The notes under the pieces were generated by a model. The model searched no databases. It was not told where the DNA came from and was given only the letters and a program-made list of their open reading frames with translations. A DNA stretch of 64,000 bases from Roseivirga pacifica (GTDB lineage Bacteria; Bacteroidota; Bacteroidia; Cytophagales; Cyclobacteriaceae), in assembly GCF_900111145.1 (NCBI RefSeq), contig NZ_FOIR01000002.1, positions 496,001 through 560,000 of the forward strand, in the 5' to 3' direction. The position numbers and the translations under genes were made by a program. This document shows positions 54,969 to 63,963 of this stretch, in pieces. Each line of letters begins with the position of its first letter. Within the stretch, counting starts at the first letter, position 1.

Positions 54969-54996
54969 CGTCATTCCCGAGCAAACGGGAATCTCT
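54969..54996. repeat. CATTCCCG...CGGGAATCTC hairpin repeat
   Basis: CGTCATTCCCG-AGCAAA-CGGGAATCTCT forms a 7-8-bp stem. The same half-sites (CGTCATTCCCG and CGGGAATCTCT) occur in the 152-bp element at 25066-25095. It lies about 30 bases before the regulator ATG. Confidence 0.55.
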
Positions 54997-55027
54997 AACA
55001 AGAGAATCAAAGCACTAATAGCATTAA

Positions 55028-56407
55028 ATGAAAACAGGTAGAATACTCATTATAGACGACAACGAAGACCTTTTAAAGGCCGCCCGTCTCTTTCTCAAAA
55101 GGCACTTTGGGCAAATTGATTTAGAGAAAGATCCAACCTTACTACCCGACTTGCTTAAAAACGAGTCATACGATGTGATTCTCCTCGATATGAACTTTAC
55201 GCAAGACGTAAACTCAGGCCAAGAGGGTTTTCATTGGCTCGATAAGATCCTAGAGATTGATCCGTCTGCTGTAGTTGTGCTTATAACAGCCTTTGGGTCG
55301 GTTGATATGGCCGTAAAAGCCATCAAAGCCGGGGCTTCAGATTTTGTAATGAAGCCATGGGAAAACGAAAAACTCTTGGCCACACTCCTTTCGGCCATGA
55401 CACTGAAAAGCTCTAAAGACGAGCTGCGCTTGCTCAAAGAGCAACAAGCAATGATGAACCAAGATTTAGACCACAAATTCAAAGACATTATTGGTAGCTC
55501 TCCAGCCATGATTCAAGTATTTGATACAATTGAACGTGTGGCCGAAACAGATGCTAATGTGCTTGTACTGGGCGAAAATGGCACAGGTAAAGAGCTGATT
55601 GCCCGTGCCCTGCACCGCAACTCTAAACGTGCCGATAAACCTTTTATAACGGTAGACTTGGGTGCCATCACAGAAAGCCTTTTTGAATCTGAGTTATTCG
55701 GTCATACACGTGGCGCTTTTACCGATGCCAAAACCGATCGTGCCGGCCGCTTCGAAATCGCGAATGGTGGCACACTATTTTTGGACGAAATTGGCAACCT
55801 TTCTCTTCCACTCCAGGCCAAATTATTAACGGCCATTCAGAATAAACGCATACAGCGCGTTGGCTCAAACAAAGTGTTAGAAGTAGACATTCGCTTGATC
55901 TGCGCCACCAATATGCCGCTATACGAAATGGTGCAAAAAGGCGAATTCAGGCAGGATTTATTGTATCGTATCAACACCATAGAACTGCATTTGCCTGCTC
56001 TGCGCGAACGTTTGGAAGACATTCCCTTGCTTGCGGAACACTATCTAAAGCAGTTCGCAGCCAAGTACAACAAGGATATTTATAAATTCAGCGAAGCTAC
56101 TATTAAACGGCTTGAAAAATACACCTGGCCAGGCAATGTACGAGAACTGCAACATGCTGTGGAGCGTGCTGTAATTATGAGCCGAGACAATGTGCTACAG
56201 CCGGAGGACTTCTTTTTTAATACTGGACAATCGCCCACAAAAGACCAAGGAGAAATCAATTTGGACCAGTATAATTTGGAAGATGTGGAGCGTATTCTTA
56301 TTCGCAAAGTGCTGGCCAAAAACAATGGTAACATTACGCATGCCGCGCAGGAATTAGGACTCACCCGTTCATCGCTTTACCGTAGATTGGAGAAATATGG
56401 ACTTTAA
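55028..56407 (+). CDS. Sigma-54-dependent response regulator (NtrC family)
   Basis: 459 residues. Receiver domain ~1-125 with acidic Asp10/Asp11 and phospho-acceptor Asp54. AAA+ domain ~155-385: Walker A GENGTGKE at 182-189, sigma-54 contact loop GAFTDA at 229-234 (canonical GAFTGA; the D variant is, to my knowledge, common in Bacteroidota), Walker B GTLFLDEIGN. A C-terminal Fis-type helix-turn-helix (~420-459, GNITHAAQELGLTRSSLYRRL) binds upstream activating sequences. It activates sigma-54 RNA polymerase in response to the kinase encoded next, whose start overlaps it by 11 bases. It is divergent from the permease array. Confidence 0.95.
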   Translation: MKTGRILIIDDNEDLLKAARLFLKRHFGQIDLEKDPTLLPDLLKNESYDVILLDMNFTQDVNSGQEGFHWLDKILEIDPSAVVVLITAFGSVDMAVKAIKAGASDFVMKPWENEKLLATLLSAMTLKSSKDELRLLKEQQAMMNQDLDHKFKDIIGSSPAMIQVFDTIERVAETDANVLVLGENGTGKELIARALHRNSKRADKPFITVDLGAITESLFESELFGHTRGAFTDAKTDRAGRFEIANGGTLFLDEIGNLSLPLQAKLLTAIQNKRIQRVGSNKVLEVDIRLICATNMPLYEMVQKGEFRQDLLYRINTIELHLPALRERLEDIPLLAEHYLKQFAAKYNKDIYKFSEATIKRLEKYTWPGNVRELQHAVERAVIMSRDNVLQPEDFFFNTGQSPTKDQGEINLDQYNLEDVERILIRKVLAKNNGNITHAAQELGLTRSSLYRRLEKYGL

Positions 56408-57737
56408 CCGCTTCCGCATTTTCGTCCTCATTCGCGTTATCGTGCTCTTTCTTACGGTAGCCGCTTTTGTGTACCTTATTTTCTTCGATGAAAAGTACGT
56501 GACTACCGTAGTAACCGGCTTCATCATCATCTTTGAGGTCTACGAACTCTTCAACTACATTGAAAGCACCAATAAGAAACTCAGACGCTTTTTCGATGCC
56601 ATTAAATACAACGATTTCAACATGAGTTTTACCCACGACAATAAGTTGGGCAAGACTTTTAAGGAATTGAACATGGCTTTTAAGGAAGTGATTGATGCCA
56701 TTCTTTTAGAGCGTCAAAAGCGAGAAGAATTCTTCCAAGAGTTGCAGGTAATCATTGAGAATATCGCTTCCGGTATTGTCTCGATTGGGCCGAATGGACA
56801 AGTGAAACTTATCAATAAATCGGCTCTAAACTTATTGGGCATTGAACACAGTAAGTACTCGCTTCAGCTGAACATTCGACTACCGGAATTAAACGAGTTA
56901 TTACGCGTGGTGGAAAGCACAGATAGAACTACTTTTAAAAGTTCTGGCGGAAAAGAATTGGCGGTAATCAAAACCCTCTACAAAATTGGCAACGACAGAT
57001 ATCAACTCATTGCTTTTCAAGACATTAAAGCAGAGTTACAAGCACGAGAGTTAGAGGCTTGGCAAAACCTGACCAAAGTACTTCGCCACGAGATCATGAA
57101 CTCCATCGCTCCTATTTCTTCGCTTACTTCTACCCTTACGCAAGTAATTGAGGAAGACGTAGAGCGCAAGGAAAACCTGAACACCATACCTGACGAAAGT
57201 TTGGAAGATTTGGAGGAAGGGCTGCGTACCATTTCGGGGCGTTCTGATGGGCTGATCAATTTTATAAATGCCTACCGTGACTACACCAATTTACCCGAAC
57301 CCAACCTTACGCTTACGGACCTGAATCAAACGGTGCAAGAGGCCGCTAGCCTTATGAAAAGTGAATTTGAAGCAGGTCAACTTTCGGTGCATTTACTAAA
57401 AGCCAAAGCCGTGCTGAACATCGATGAACAATTGATTCAGCAGGTATTGATTAACTTGATAAAGAACGCTAGAGAAGCCATTGAAGGAAAACCCGATGGA
57501 CACGTGACCATAAGCATAAAAAAGAGCAATCAGCAACTCTCTGTATGGGTAGAAGACAATGGCCACGGCATTACCGAAGAAGCTGTAGAAAAGATCTTTA
57601 TGCCTTTCTTTTCTACAAAAAAGCGTGGTTCAGGTATTGGTCTAAGTCTTTCCAAACAGATTATGCAGCTCCACAATGGCGATTTACATGTTCAAAGCGA
57701 GCTTGGTAAGGGGGCTTCTTTCATTGCCTCATTTTGA
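56397..57737 (+). CDS. Membrane-bound sensor histidine kinase, partner of the NtrC-type regulator
   Basis: 446 residues. Two N-terminal membrane helices (~6-50) with almost no periplasmic loop, then a coiled region, a PAS domain (~105-215), the phospho-acceptor His231 in LRHEIMNSIAPI (NtrB-like/HisKA variant), and HATPase_c with the N-box NLIKNAREAI, VEDNGHGI and GSGIGLSLSKQI. The lack of a periplasmic sensor suggests it detects a signal in the membrane or through protein partners, possibly the permeases themselves (inference). Overlaps the regulator gene by 11 bases. Confidence 0.93.
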   Translation: MDFNRFRIFVLIRVIVLFLTVAAFVYLIFFDEKYVTTVVTGFIIIFEVYELFNYIESTNKKLRRFFDAIKYNDFNMSFTHDNKLGKTFKELNMAFKEVIDAILLERQKREEFFQELQVIIENIASGIVSIGPNGQVKLINKSALNLLGIEHSKYSLQLNIRLPELNELLRVVESTDRTTFKSSGGKELAVIKTLYKIGNDRYQLIAFQDIKAELQARELEAWQNLTKVLRHEIMNSIAPISSLTSTLTQVIEEDVERKENLNTIPDESLEDLEEGLRTISGRSDGLINFINAYRDYTNLPEPNLTLTDLNQTVQEAASLMKSEFEAGQLSVHLLKAKAVLNIDEQLIQQVLINLIKNAREAIEGKPDGHVTISIKKSNQQLSVWVEDNGHGITEEAVEKIFMPFFSTKKRGSGIGLSLSKQIMQLHNGDLHVQSELGKGASFIASF

Positions 57738-57841
57738 ACGGAAACAAAAATCAATGCCGCTGGTTTACTTAGCATAACTTGCTCATTTTAAGGTGCAAAA
57801 CTTAGAAAAATGAACTAGTTTTATCTTTAACCCTATGTACC

Positions 57842-58261
57842 ATGAATTTCTCTAGACTGATTGCCGTTCTGCTCGTTTTCACCCTGATAAGCGCTTGTAA
57901 AAAGGATAGCGAACCAAATAATTTTGTAACAGCCACCATAAATAGCAGCGCTTGGTCTGCCGACAATGTGACTTTGACCACCTCCAACGGAAAAAGGAAA
58001 CTGAAAGGGAACAAAAGTGGCAATATGTATCTAGAAATTGAATTGGAAGAAAGTGCCACAGGAACAATTGACCTAACAGGCAACCAAGCCAGTATTACCT
58101 ACTCCGATGGAGACGACACTTTTATCACCGTACTAGAAGGTAGCCTTACCTTAACCGCCAATGAAGATGGACATGTTGAAGGTACTTTTAGCACGCGAAT
58201 AGAGTCCAACTTCTCTGGTGAAAGCGTTAACATCACCAATGGACGGTTTAGGTTTGATTAG
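57842..58261 (+). CDS. Small lipoprotein of unknown function
   Basis: 139 residues. Lipobox LISAC at residues ~15-19 followed by KKDSEPNN. The mature part has the pattern of small Bacteroidota beta-sandwich lipoproteins: FVTATINSSAWSADNV, then EIELEESATGTIDLTG, then VEGTFSTRIESNFSGESVNITNGRFRF. Monocistronic, 104 bases after the kinase. An imperfect -7 element TATCTTTA lies at 57822-57829. Confidence 0.78.
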   Translation: MNFSRLIAVLLVFTLISACKKDSEPNNFVTATINSSAWSADNVTLTTSNGKRKLKGNKSGNMYLEIELEESATGTIDLTGNQASITYSDGDDTFITVLEGSLTLTANEDGHVEGTFSTRIESNFSGESVNITNGRFRFD

Positions 58262-58286
58262 TTAGTACGGTCAGCACTCAACTCAA

Positions 58287-58892
58287 TCAAGATTCTTTAC
58301 TTCTTCCCGGTTTATAAAGTATAATTACCTGAATAACCAGCGCTAGAAAAATCAGCACGTAAATTTCCAACTGAGTAAACAGCTCTATTGAATCGGTGGC
58401 TCGCTTGGTTATAGAAACCTGCCTGCGGCCTTCACTTATCTGAATATCGGAAAGCTCATCAAGGTTAGATTCTACCTGCGCTAAAATGCCCAACAAATGT
58501 TCATTGGCTTTAAAGCTTTCGGTTGTAACGGAAGCCTCGGCCTGCCAAAGGGCATCAATGTTCGATTTCAAATTCTCGAAAACCGTTGCTTCATTTTTTG
58601 TGAGTTTCGTTGCCTCATATCTCTCAATCAGTGCTTTTAGGTCATTGTTCACTACATCATTGCGTTGCCCCATAAATGAGCTATCATCAGATATAATCGC
58701 AATCTTCTTCTGCTGCATCGCCTTGTACATGTCCATAATCAGGTCTTTTACAATCAGGCGGTCTTCGTAAATGGTCGCAACAGACTCCTTTACCTGCATA
58801 AAATTGCTTCGATCGACAAGATTTGTGGCGGCTATCAAGGCAAAAACTAAGGATATACCGAGTATCCACTTCAGTTTAGTGTAAAAATCCAT
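58287..58892 (-). CDS. Membrane protein with four-helix-bundle (MCP-type) sensor domain and no output domain
   Basis: 201 residues. N-terminal membrane helix (~8-26, WILGISLVFALIAATNLV), a long helical periplasmic region (~30-170) that fits the 4HB_MCP_1 fold, and a second membrane helix (~174-194, YVLIFLALVIQVIILY). Only seven residues remain after it, so the usual HAMP and methyl-accepting domains are absent. It may be a stand-alone ligand-binding partner of another sensor or a remnant. Convergent with the lipoprotein gene, 25 bases apart. Confidence 0.75.
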   Translation of the reverse strand: MDFYTKLKWILGISLVFALIAATNLVDRSNFMQVKESVATIYEDRLIVKDLIMDMYKAMQQKKIAIISDDSSFMGQRNDVVNNDLKALIERYEATKLTKNEATVFENLKSNIDALWQAEASVTTESFKANEHLLGILAQVESNLDELSDIQISEGRRQVSITKRATDSIELFTQLEIYVLIFLALVIQVIILYKPGRSKES

Positions 58893-59051
58893 AGGTGTGT
58901 AAGGTTATAAATGGTGCTCTCAAACAATTATACTCACCAATGTTCAAATTGTTCCAATGCACGGATGAAATTCAACAAGCGGCAAGAGCGTATTGGGAAT
59001 TGGAAAGCTAGTAAATCGCATATCTACCTTTTGAAAATATCCTCCTAACTA

Positions 59052-59072
59052 GTTCGAGCGTCTCGCTCGGAC
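59052..59072. repeat. GC-rich palindromic intergenic repeat
   Basis: GTTCGAGCG-TCT-CGCTCGGAC, a 9-bp stem with one T-G pair. Similar in size and base content to the hairpins at 25134, 52348 and 54887. Confidence 0.6.
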
Positions 59073-59139
59073 ATTAGACCACCAAAAGATTTTCAACTAA
59101 TCCACCCCTATTTTCAATCCCCTTTGTAATTTGGCAGGC

Positions 59140-62061
59140 ATGTCGTTGCTGGATTTGAAAAACGCGCTGGAGGGCGATCTATTTACCGATAATACTACCC
59201 GTAGATTGTACGCTACCGATGCTTCGGCTTACCGCGAAATGCCGGAAGCCGTTGCCATTCCCAAGAGCAAAAATGACCTAATCACCCTAGTAAATTTTGC
59301 TCGAGAAAACGGCAAATCACTTATTCCTAGAACTGCCGGAACATCCCTGGCCGGACAGGTAGTTGGTGGTGGAATTGTAGTGGATATCTCTAAGCACTTC
59401 GGTCAAGTACTGGAAGTGAACGAGGAAGAGCAGTACGCTTGGGTAGAGCCTGGCCTTATCCGTGACGACCTAAATAAACACTTAGCACCATACGGTTTTT
59501 TCTTCGCACCGGAGACATCAACCGCCAACCGCGCCATGATTGGTGGCATGATTGGAAACAATTCATGTGGCTCTAATTCAATAGTTTATGGAAGCACAAG
59601 AGAACATTTACTTGAAGTAAAAACCATTTTGGCCGATGGCACCGAAGCTTGGTTCGGGCCGGTAGATAATGATGCCTTTTTAAGTCATTGCAATGGTATT
59701 TCGGTAAGTGGCGAATTGCAAAATAACATCTACTTCGAGACAAGAGAAATTCTCAAAGACGAAACCAATCAAAAGGAAATTGTAGCTGGTTTTCCGAAAC
59801 CAGATATTCCTAGAAGAAACACGGGTTATGCGCTAGATATGCTCTTGCGTCACTCCCCGTTTACGCAGCACGGCACCGACTTCAATTTTAGCAGCCTTAT
59901 TGCTGGGTCGGAAGGCACGTTGTGCTTGGTAACAGCCGCAAAGATTCAACTCACTCCACTCCCGCCCGATAACAAGCGCTTGGTCTGCATACATTCAACA
60001 ACCATAGATGATAGCCTAAAAGCTAATCTGGTTGCTCTAAAATATGCGCCTTCGGCTTGTGAGCTAATGGACCATTACATTCTGGAAGCTACTAAGCGAA
60101 ATGCCATGTACCGCGCCTTACGCTTCTTTGTAAAGGGCGACCCACAGGCCATTTTGGTGGTTGAACTAAATGGTGAAACACCTGAAGAGGCCGACCAAAA
60201 AGTAGAAGCACTCATTCAGGACTTGAAAGACAATGGCCGTGGGTATGCTTATCCAATCATAAAAGGAGAACAAATCAAGTCAGTTTGGAACCTGCGAAAG
60301 GCTGGGCTCGGGCTTCTTTCCAACGTTCCGGGCGATGCTAAAGCTGCTCCTGTAATTGAAGATACAGCCGTAGATGTAGCGGATTTACCTGCCTATATCG
60401 AAGAGTTCAACCAGATACTGGAAAAGCACGGGCTCTATTCCGTGCACTATGCGCATGCCGGTTCTGGCGAGCTGCACTTGCGTCCTATCCTGAACCTAAA
60501 GACCAGCGATGGGCAGCGACAATTCCGTGTAATAGCAGAAGAAATTGCCACTTTGGTTAAGAAGTATAAAGGCTCTCTTTCTGGCGAACATGGAGATGGC
60601 AGGCTGAGAGGCGAGTTCATTCCTCAGATGTTGGGCGAACATAACTACGAGCTCGTAAAACAGGTGAAAAAGATTTGGGATCCGTACAACATCTTCAACC
60701 CAAATAAGATAGTTGACACGCCTCCGATGGACACTTTTTTGCGTTATGAGAAAGACAAAAAAACGTCTCATTTTGAAACAGCACTTGACTTCTCAGAACA
60801 GCAAGGAATCCTCAGAACAGCCGAATTATGCAATGGAAGCGGTGATTGCCGTAAATCTGAACTGAGTGGAGGCACCATGTGTCCGAGTTATATGGCCACC
60901 AGAAACGAGAAAGACACAACCAGAGCAAGGGCGAATATCTTGCGTGAAATTCTAACGAACTCAACAGACAAAAACCCATTCGCAAACGAAGAAATTAAGG
61001 AGGTAATGGACCTCTGTTTGTCGTGCAAAGGCTGTTCATCTGAGTGCCCATCTAATGTAGATATGGCCAAGCTAAAAGCAGAGTGGCAACATCAGTATTA
61101 CAAAACAAATGGCATTCCGGCCAGAGCCAAGCGCATTGCCAATTTCACCAAAAGCATGAAGCTTGCAAGTCTAGCTCCATGGGCTTACGACTTTATTTTT
61201 GGCAATGATTTTACAGGCAATATTGCCAAAAACATTGCTGGCTTTGCTAAGGAAAGAAGCATGCCTGAATTAGCTCGACAACCATTACACAAATGGTTAA
61301 ATTCTTTCACCCCAACTCTCTCAAAACAAAAGGTTTATTTCTTCTGCGATGAATTTACAAATTACAATGATGCAGAGATTGGCAAGAAGACTGTTCTCCT
61401 ACTAGACAAACTTGGCTACGAGGTAATTTATCAACCTCATGCAGACTGCGGTAGACCTCAACTTTCCAAGGGACTACTTGACGATGCCAAGCCCTTGGCC
61501 GAAAAGAACATCAATCAGTTTGCTGGTTTGATTTCGGAAGAAACTCCTTTGGTGGGCATTGAGCCATCGGCCATTCTTACCTTCCGCGATGAATACATTT
61601 CGCTTACCCGCGGTGAATTGCAAGAGAAGGCCAAAAAGCTTTCAGAAAACGTAATGACGATTGAAGAGTTTTTGGCACGAGAAATTGATAAAGGAAATAT
61701 CAAAGCAGAACAATTCACGAGCGAAACCAAGACCATAAAAGTACACGGGCATTGTCATCAGAAGTCGCTTTCGAGTATGGTACCATCAAAGAAGTTACTT
61801 TCCCTACCAAAGAATTTTAGTGTGCAGATGATTCCTTCTGGCTGCTGTGGTATGGCCGGATCTTTCGGCTATGAAAAGGAACACTACGATGTATCTATGA
61901 AGATTGGTGAACTGGTACTCTTCCCTACCGTGCGCAATACGCCAGCCAATGTAATTATTGCAGCAGCAGGTACGAGCTGTCGCCATCAGATCAAAGATGG
62001 AACAGCCAGAAAGGCGCTGCATCCGGTGGAGATTCTTTATGAAAACCTCAAAAATGAATAA
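59140..62061 (+). CDS. FAD/4Fe-4S D-2-hydroxyacid dehydrogenase (YdiJ/GlcD-GlcF fusion type)
   Basis: 973 residues from the ATG at 59140; the TTG three codons upstream is rejected. Order: FAD-binding type 4 domain (~15-235; LIPRTAGTSLAGQVVGGG, then GGMIGNNSCGSNS), FAD-oxidase C domain (~250-540; ending SGEHGDGRLRGEF), a 4Fe-4S dicluster domain (~565-660; CRKSELSGGTMCPS and CLSCKGCSSECPSN), and a GlcF-like CCG domain (DCGRP, GHCHQKS, SGCCGMAGSFGYE). This matches D-2-hydroxyglutarate/D-lactate/glycolate dehydrogenases that feed electrons to quinones. The precise substrate is unknown. The next gene overlaps its end. Confidence 0.93.
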   Translation: MSLLDLKNALEGDLFTDNTTRRLYATDASAYREMPEAVAIPKSKNDLITLVNFARENGKSLIPRTAGTSLAGQVVGGGIVVDISKHFGQVLEVNEEEQYAWVEPGLIRDDLNKHLAPYGFFFAPETSTANRAMIGGMIGNNSCGSNSIVYGSTREHLLEVKTILADGTEAWFGPVDNDAFLSHCNGISVSGELQNNIYFETREILKDETNQKEIVAGFPKPDIPRRNTGYALDMLLRHSPFTQHGTDFNFSSLIAGSEGTLCLVTAAKIQLTPLPPDNKRLVCIHSTTIDDSLKANLVALKYAPSACELMDHYILEATKRNAMYRALRFFVKGDPQAILVVELNGETPEEADQKVEALIQDLKDNGRGYAYPIIKGEQIKSVWNLRKAGLGLLSNVPGDAKAAPVIEDTAVDVADLPAYIEEFNQILEKHGLYSVHYAHAGSGELHLRPILNLKTSDGQRQFRVIAEEIATLVKKYKGSLSGEHGDGRLRGEFIPQMLGEHNYELVKQVKKIWDPYNIFNPNKIVDTPPMDTFLRYEKDKKTSHFETALDFSEQQGILRTAELCNGSGDCRKSELSGGTMCPSYMATRNEKDTTRARANILREILTNSTDKNPFANEEIKEVMDLCLSCKGCSSECPSNVDMAKLKAEWQHQYYKTNGIPARAKRIANFTKSMKLASLAPWAYDFIFGNDFTGNIAKNIAGFAKERSMPELARQPLHKWLNSFTPTLSKQKVYFFCDEFTNYNDAEIGKKTVLLLDKLGYEVIYQPHADCGRPQLSKGLLDDAKPLAEKNINQFAGLISEETPLVGIEPSAILTFRDEYISLTRGELQEKAKKLSENVMTIEEFLAREIDKGNIKAEQFTSETKTIKVHGHCHQKSLSSMVPSKKLLSLPKNFSVQMIPSGCCGMAGSFGYEKEHYDVSMKIGELVLFPTVRNTPANVIIAAAGTSCRHQIKDGTARKALHPVEILYENLKNE

Positions 62062-62803
62062 GCTTACTCCAGAAACGAAAGAAATAATTCTCCTCGAGGC
62101 AGATCAAGCCATTGAGTTCCTCACAGATCAGCTTGAAAGATACAACACTCTTGTTTCCCAAATTACTGAATCAAGACTTCGATTTGATAACAGTGATTTT
62201 GATGAACTTCATGATAATATCAATTGCGCAGGCACACTTCTTATAGGTTTGTTAGATGCCCATGTCATTCTTAAAGGAATATTTAACTCTAAACATGATT
62301 GGGAAAAAATATACTACACCAGAACCTCTAGACTTCTCATCCATGAAGTAGTTGAATCATATACAAAATACAGCAATCAGATTAGACAAAAAGCCAAAAG
62401 TATGACTGTCACAAAAGACTCTCTGATTGATTGCAGCAAAAAACTCAAAAATTTTAAGAGAAAATACGACTATCAAAAACAGTTAAAGGATTTCAGAAAC
62501 AATACAATTGGACACATCTCAATTGACTTCAAGAAGGTTTATGATCTAATAGTCAATATCGATATAAACGATTCTGCCCTAATGTTGAGAGACTTTATAG
62601 ATTGGGTTAACTCAGTCCAAGTATTCTATAACCTCTATTTGAAGTCACTAAACTTACCGGAAAAACAGGTTTCAGAAGAGTTTTTTTCAGAAACTATTGA
62701 AAGGTTAAAGGAGATCGGCAAAGACTTGAAAATTGAGAAGAATGAAGAGCTTAATCAGTTGGAGAAACAATTGAATCACCTTGTCAGTAGAGCTAAGAAA
62801 TGA
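62054..62803 (+). CDS. Helical protein of unknown function with a possible HEPN motif
   Basis: 249 residues from the ATG at 62054 (8-base overlap with the dehydrogenase); an ATG at 62039 is also possible. Almost wholly helical, Lys/Glu/Asn-rich, with a coiled-coil-like C-terminus (ETIERLKEIGKDLKIEKNEELNQLEKQL). Residues 148-154, RNNTIGH, match the HEPN R-x4-6-H signature with Asn after Arg, as in AbiU2/Cthe_2314-type HEPN proteins. The base composition is more AT-rich than its neighbours. Overlaps modA by 4 bases. It could be a nuclease/toxin-like or defence-type protein, but no antitoxin partner is next to it; the HEPN call is tentative. Confidence 0.7.
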   Translation: MNKLTPETKEIILLEADQAIEFLTDQLERYNTLVSQITESRLRFDNSDFDELHDNINCAGTLLIGLLDAHVILKGIFNSKHDWEKIYYTRTSRLLIHEVVESYTKYSNQIRQKAKSMTVTKDSLIDCSKKLKNFKRKYDYQKQLKDFRNNTIGHISIDFKKVYDLIVNIDINDSALMLRDFIDWVNSVQVFYNLYLKSLNLPEKQVSEEFFSETIERLKEIGKDLKIEKNEELNQLEKQLNHLVSRAKK

Positions 62804-63543
62804 AATACTGGAATGCGATCCTATTTATTGTTTTACTATTAGGTTGCTCGCAAAATTCACCTAATAAGCTCACCATAGCCACAGCTGCCAATATGCAGTT
62901 TGCTATGAAGGCTTTGGCCGAGGCTTACACCGCGAAAACCGGTCAGCAGGTGGAACTTGTGGTAAGTTCATCGGGAAAGCTTACCGCGCAGATCAGAGAA
63001 GGCGCACCATACGACCTATTCTTCTCGGCCGATACTAAATATCCACAGGCCATTTACGAGACGGGAGGCGGTACTTCCTCTCCGGTTACCTATGCTTCCG
63101 GCCAACTTGTGCTCTGGTCTACCAGCAAAAACCTTCAAGTTTCTATTGATCAATTAACCAATGATGCGGTTAAGCACATTGCCATTGCCAACCCAAGAAC
63201 AGCCCCCTATGGCACAGCGGCAGTTGAGGTATTAAAGCAACTAGAGCTATTTGATGCGGTAAAAGACAAGTTAGTGTACGGAGAAAGCATCTCGCAAGTC
63301 AATCAGTTTATCATCTCTCAAGCAGCGGAAATTGGCTTTACAGCCAAATCGGTTGTGCTATCACCCAACATGTCAGATCAAGGCAATTGGATCGCCATTG
63401 CCAACAGCCTGCACGCCCCTATCAAACAGGCCATGGTTGTACTTAAAAATGACCGTGGCTTGGAAAAAGAAGCTGAGGCATTCGCAGCTTTTGTAGGCTC
63501 CGAAAAAGGCCTCTCCATTCTGCGCAGCTTTGGCTACAAATAG
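62800..63543 (+). CDS. modA: Molybdate ABC transporter substrate-binding lipoprotein
   Basis: 247 residues. Lipobox LLLGC near residue 16. The family pattern is complete: TIATAANMQFAMKALAEAY, VVSSSGKLTAQIREGAPYDLFFSAD, IANPRTAPYGTAA, YGESISQVNQFIISQAAEIGFTA. It binds molybdate/tungstate in the periplasm for a ModBC importer. No modB or modC lies in the window, and the preceding gene overlaps its start by 4 bases. Molybdate specificity is a family-level inference. Confidence 0.92.
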   Translation: MKYWNAILFIVLLLGCSQNSPNKLTIATAANMQFAMKALAEAYTAKTGQQVELVVSSSGKLTAQIREGAPYDLFFSADTKYPQAIYETGGGTSSPVTYASGQLVLWSTSKNLQVSIDQLTNDAVKHIAIANPRTAPYGTAAVEVLKQLELFDAVKDKLVYGESISQVNQFIISQAAEIGFTAKSVVLSPNMSDQGNWIAIANSLHAPIKQAMVVLKNDRGLEKEAEAFAAFVGSEKGLSILRSFGYK

Positions 63544-63610
63544 CCTTTTCCACTTTTTTAATCATATTTTATGAAAAGTAGAAACATATTCTTATCGTTG
63601 CCGTCATATA

Positions 63611-63622
63611 TTTAATATTAAA
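63611..63622. promoter_or_regulatory. 12-bp palindrome, possible PadR operator
   Basis: TTTAATATTAAA, a perfect palindrome, 15 bases before the padR ATG in an AT-rich leader. PadR regulators usually autorepress through AT-rich dyads. AT-rich palindromes also arise by chance. Confidence 0.35.
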
Positions 63623-63636
63623 AATAGAAAGATATT

Positions 63637-63963
63637 ATGAAGGGCTACTTAGGAGAGTTTGAAGAACTTGTTTTACTAACCATAGCCAACTTGGCTGAGG
63701 AAGCCTACGGAACAACTATTCTGGAAATGATAGAACAGCAGGCCAATCGTAAAATGAGCTTGGGCGCCTTGCATTCCACCCTCACACGCTTGGAGGAAAA
63801 AGGGTTTCTTGTTTCCTATTTAGGAGAACCGACCGCCAAACGTGGTGGACGCAGAAAGCGCTATTTCGAGATTACACAAAGTGCTAAAGAAGCACTCTCT
63901 AACATGAAAAGCCTGCGTGATGAACTATGGCAAAATTCTAAGATCAACTTATCAGCCGGTTAA
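63637..63963 (+). CDS. PadR family transcriptional regulator
   Basis: 108 residues, subfamily-2 size. It has a winged helix: EFEELVLLTIANLAEEAYGTTI, then MSLGALHSTLTRLEEKGFL, then a wing with KRGGRRKRYFEIT. The family represses neighbouring genes and responds to small ligands or envelope stress. Its TAA stop shares a base with the ATG of the next gene (TAATG), which encodes an ABC permease of the PadR-linked type, so the pair is co-regulated. Confidence 0.93.
   Translation: MKGYLGEFEELVLLTIANLAEEAYGTTILEMIEQQANRKMSLGALHSTLTRLEEKGFLVSYLGEPTAKRGGRRKRYFEITQSAKEALSNMKSLRDELWQNSKINLSAG

Noticed and set aside
54966-54990. Sigma-54 promoter for the regulator gene (TTGGAACG region)
   Set aside because: The -12 position reads CC and the site is explained by the palindromic repeat.
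57802-58083. 93-codon minus-strand open frame over the small lipoprotein gene
   Set aside because: The plus-strand frame has a proper lipobox and beta pattern; the antisense frame has none.
59131-59153. Sigma-54-like TTGGCAGG...TTGCT at the start of the dehydrogenase gene
   Set aside because: The spacing between GG and GC is 13, not 10, and the motif overlaps the start codon.
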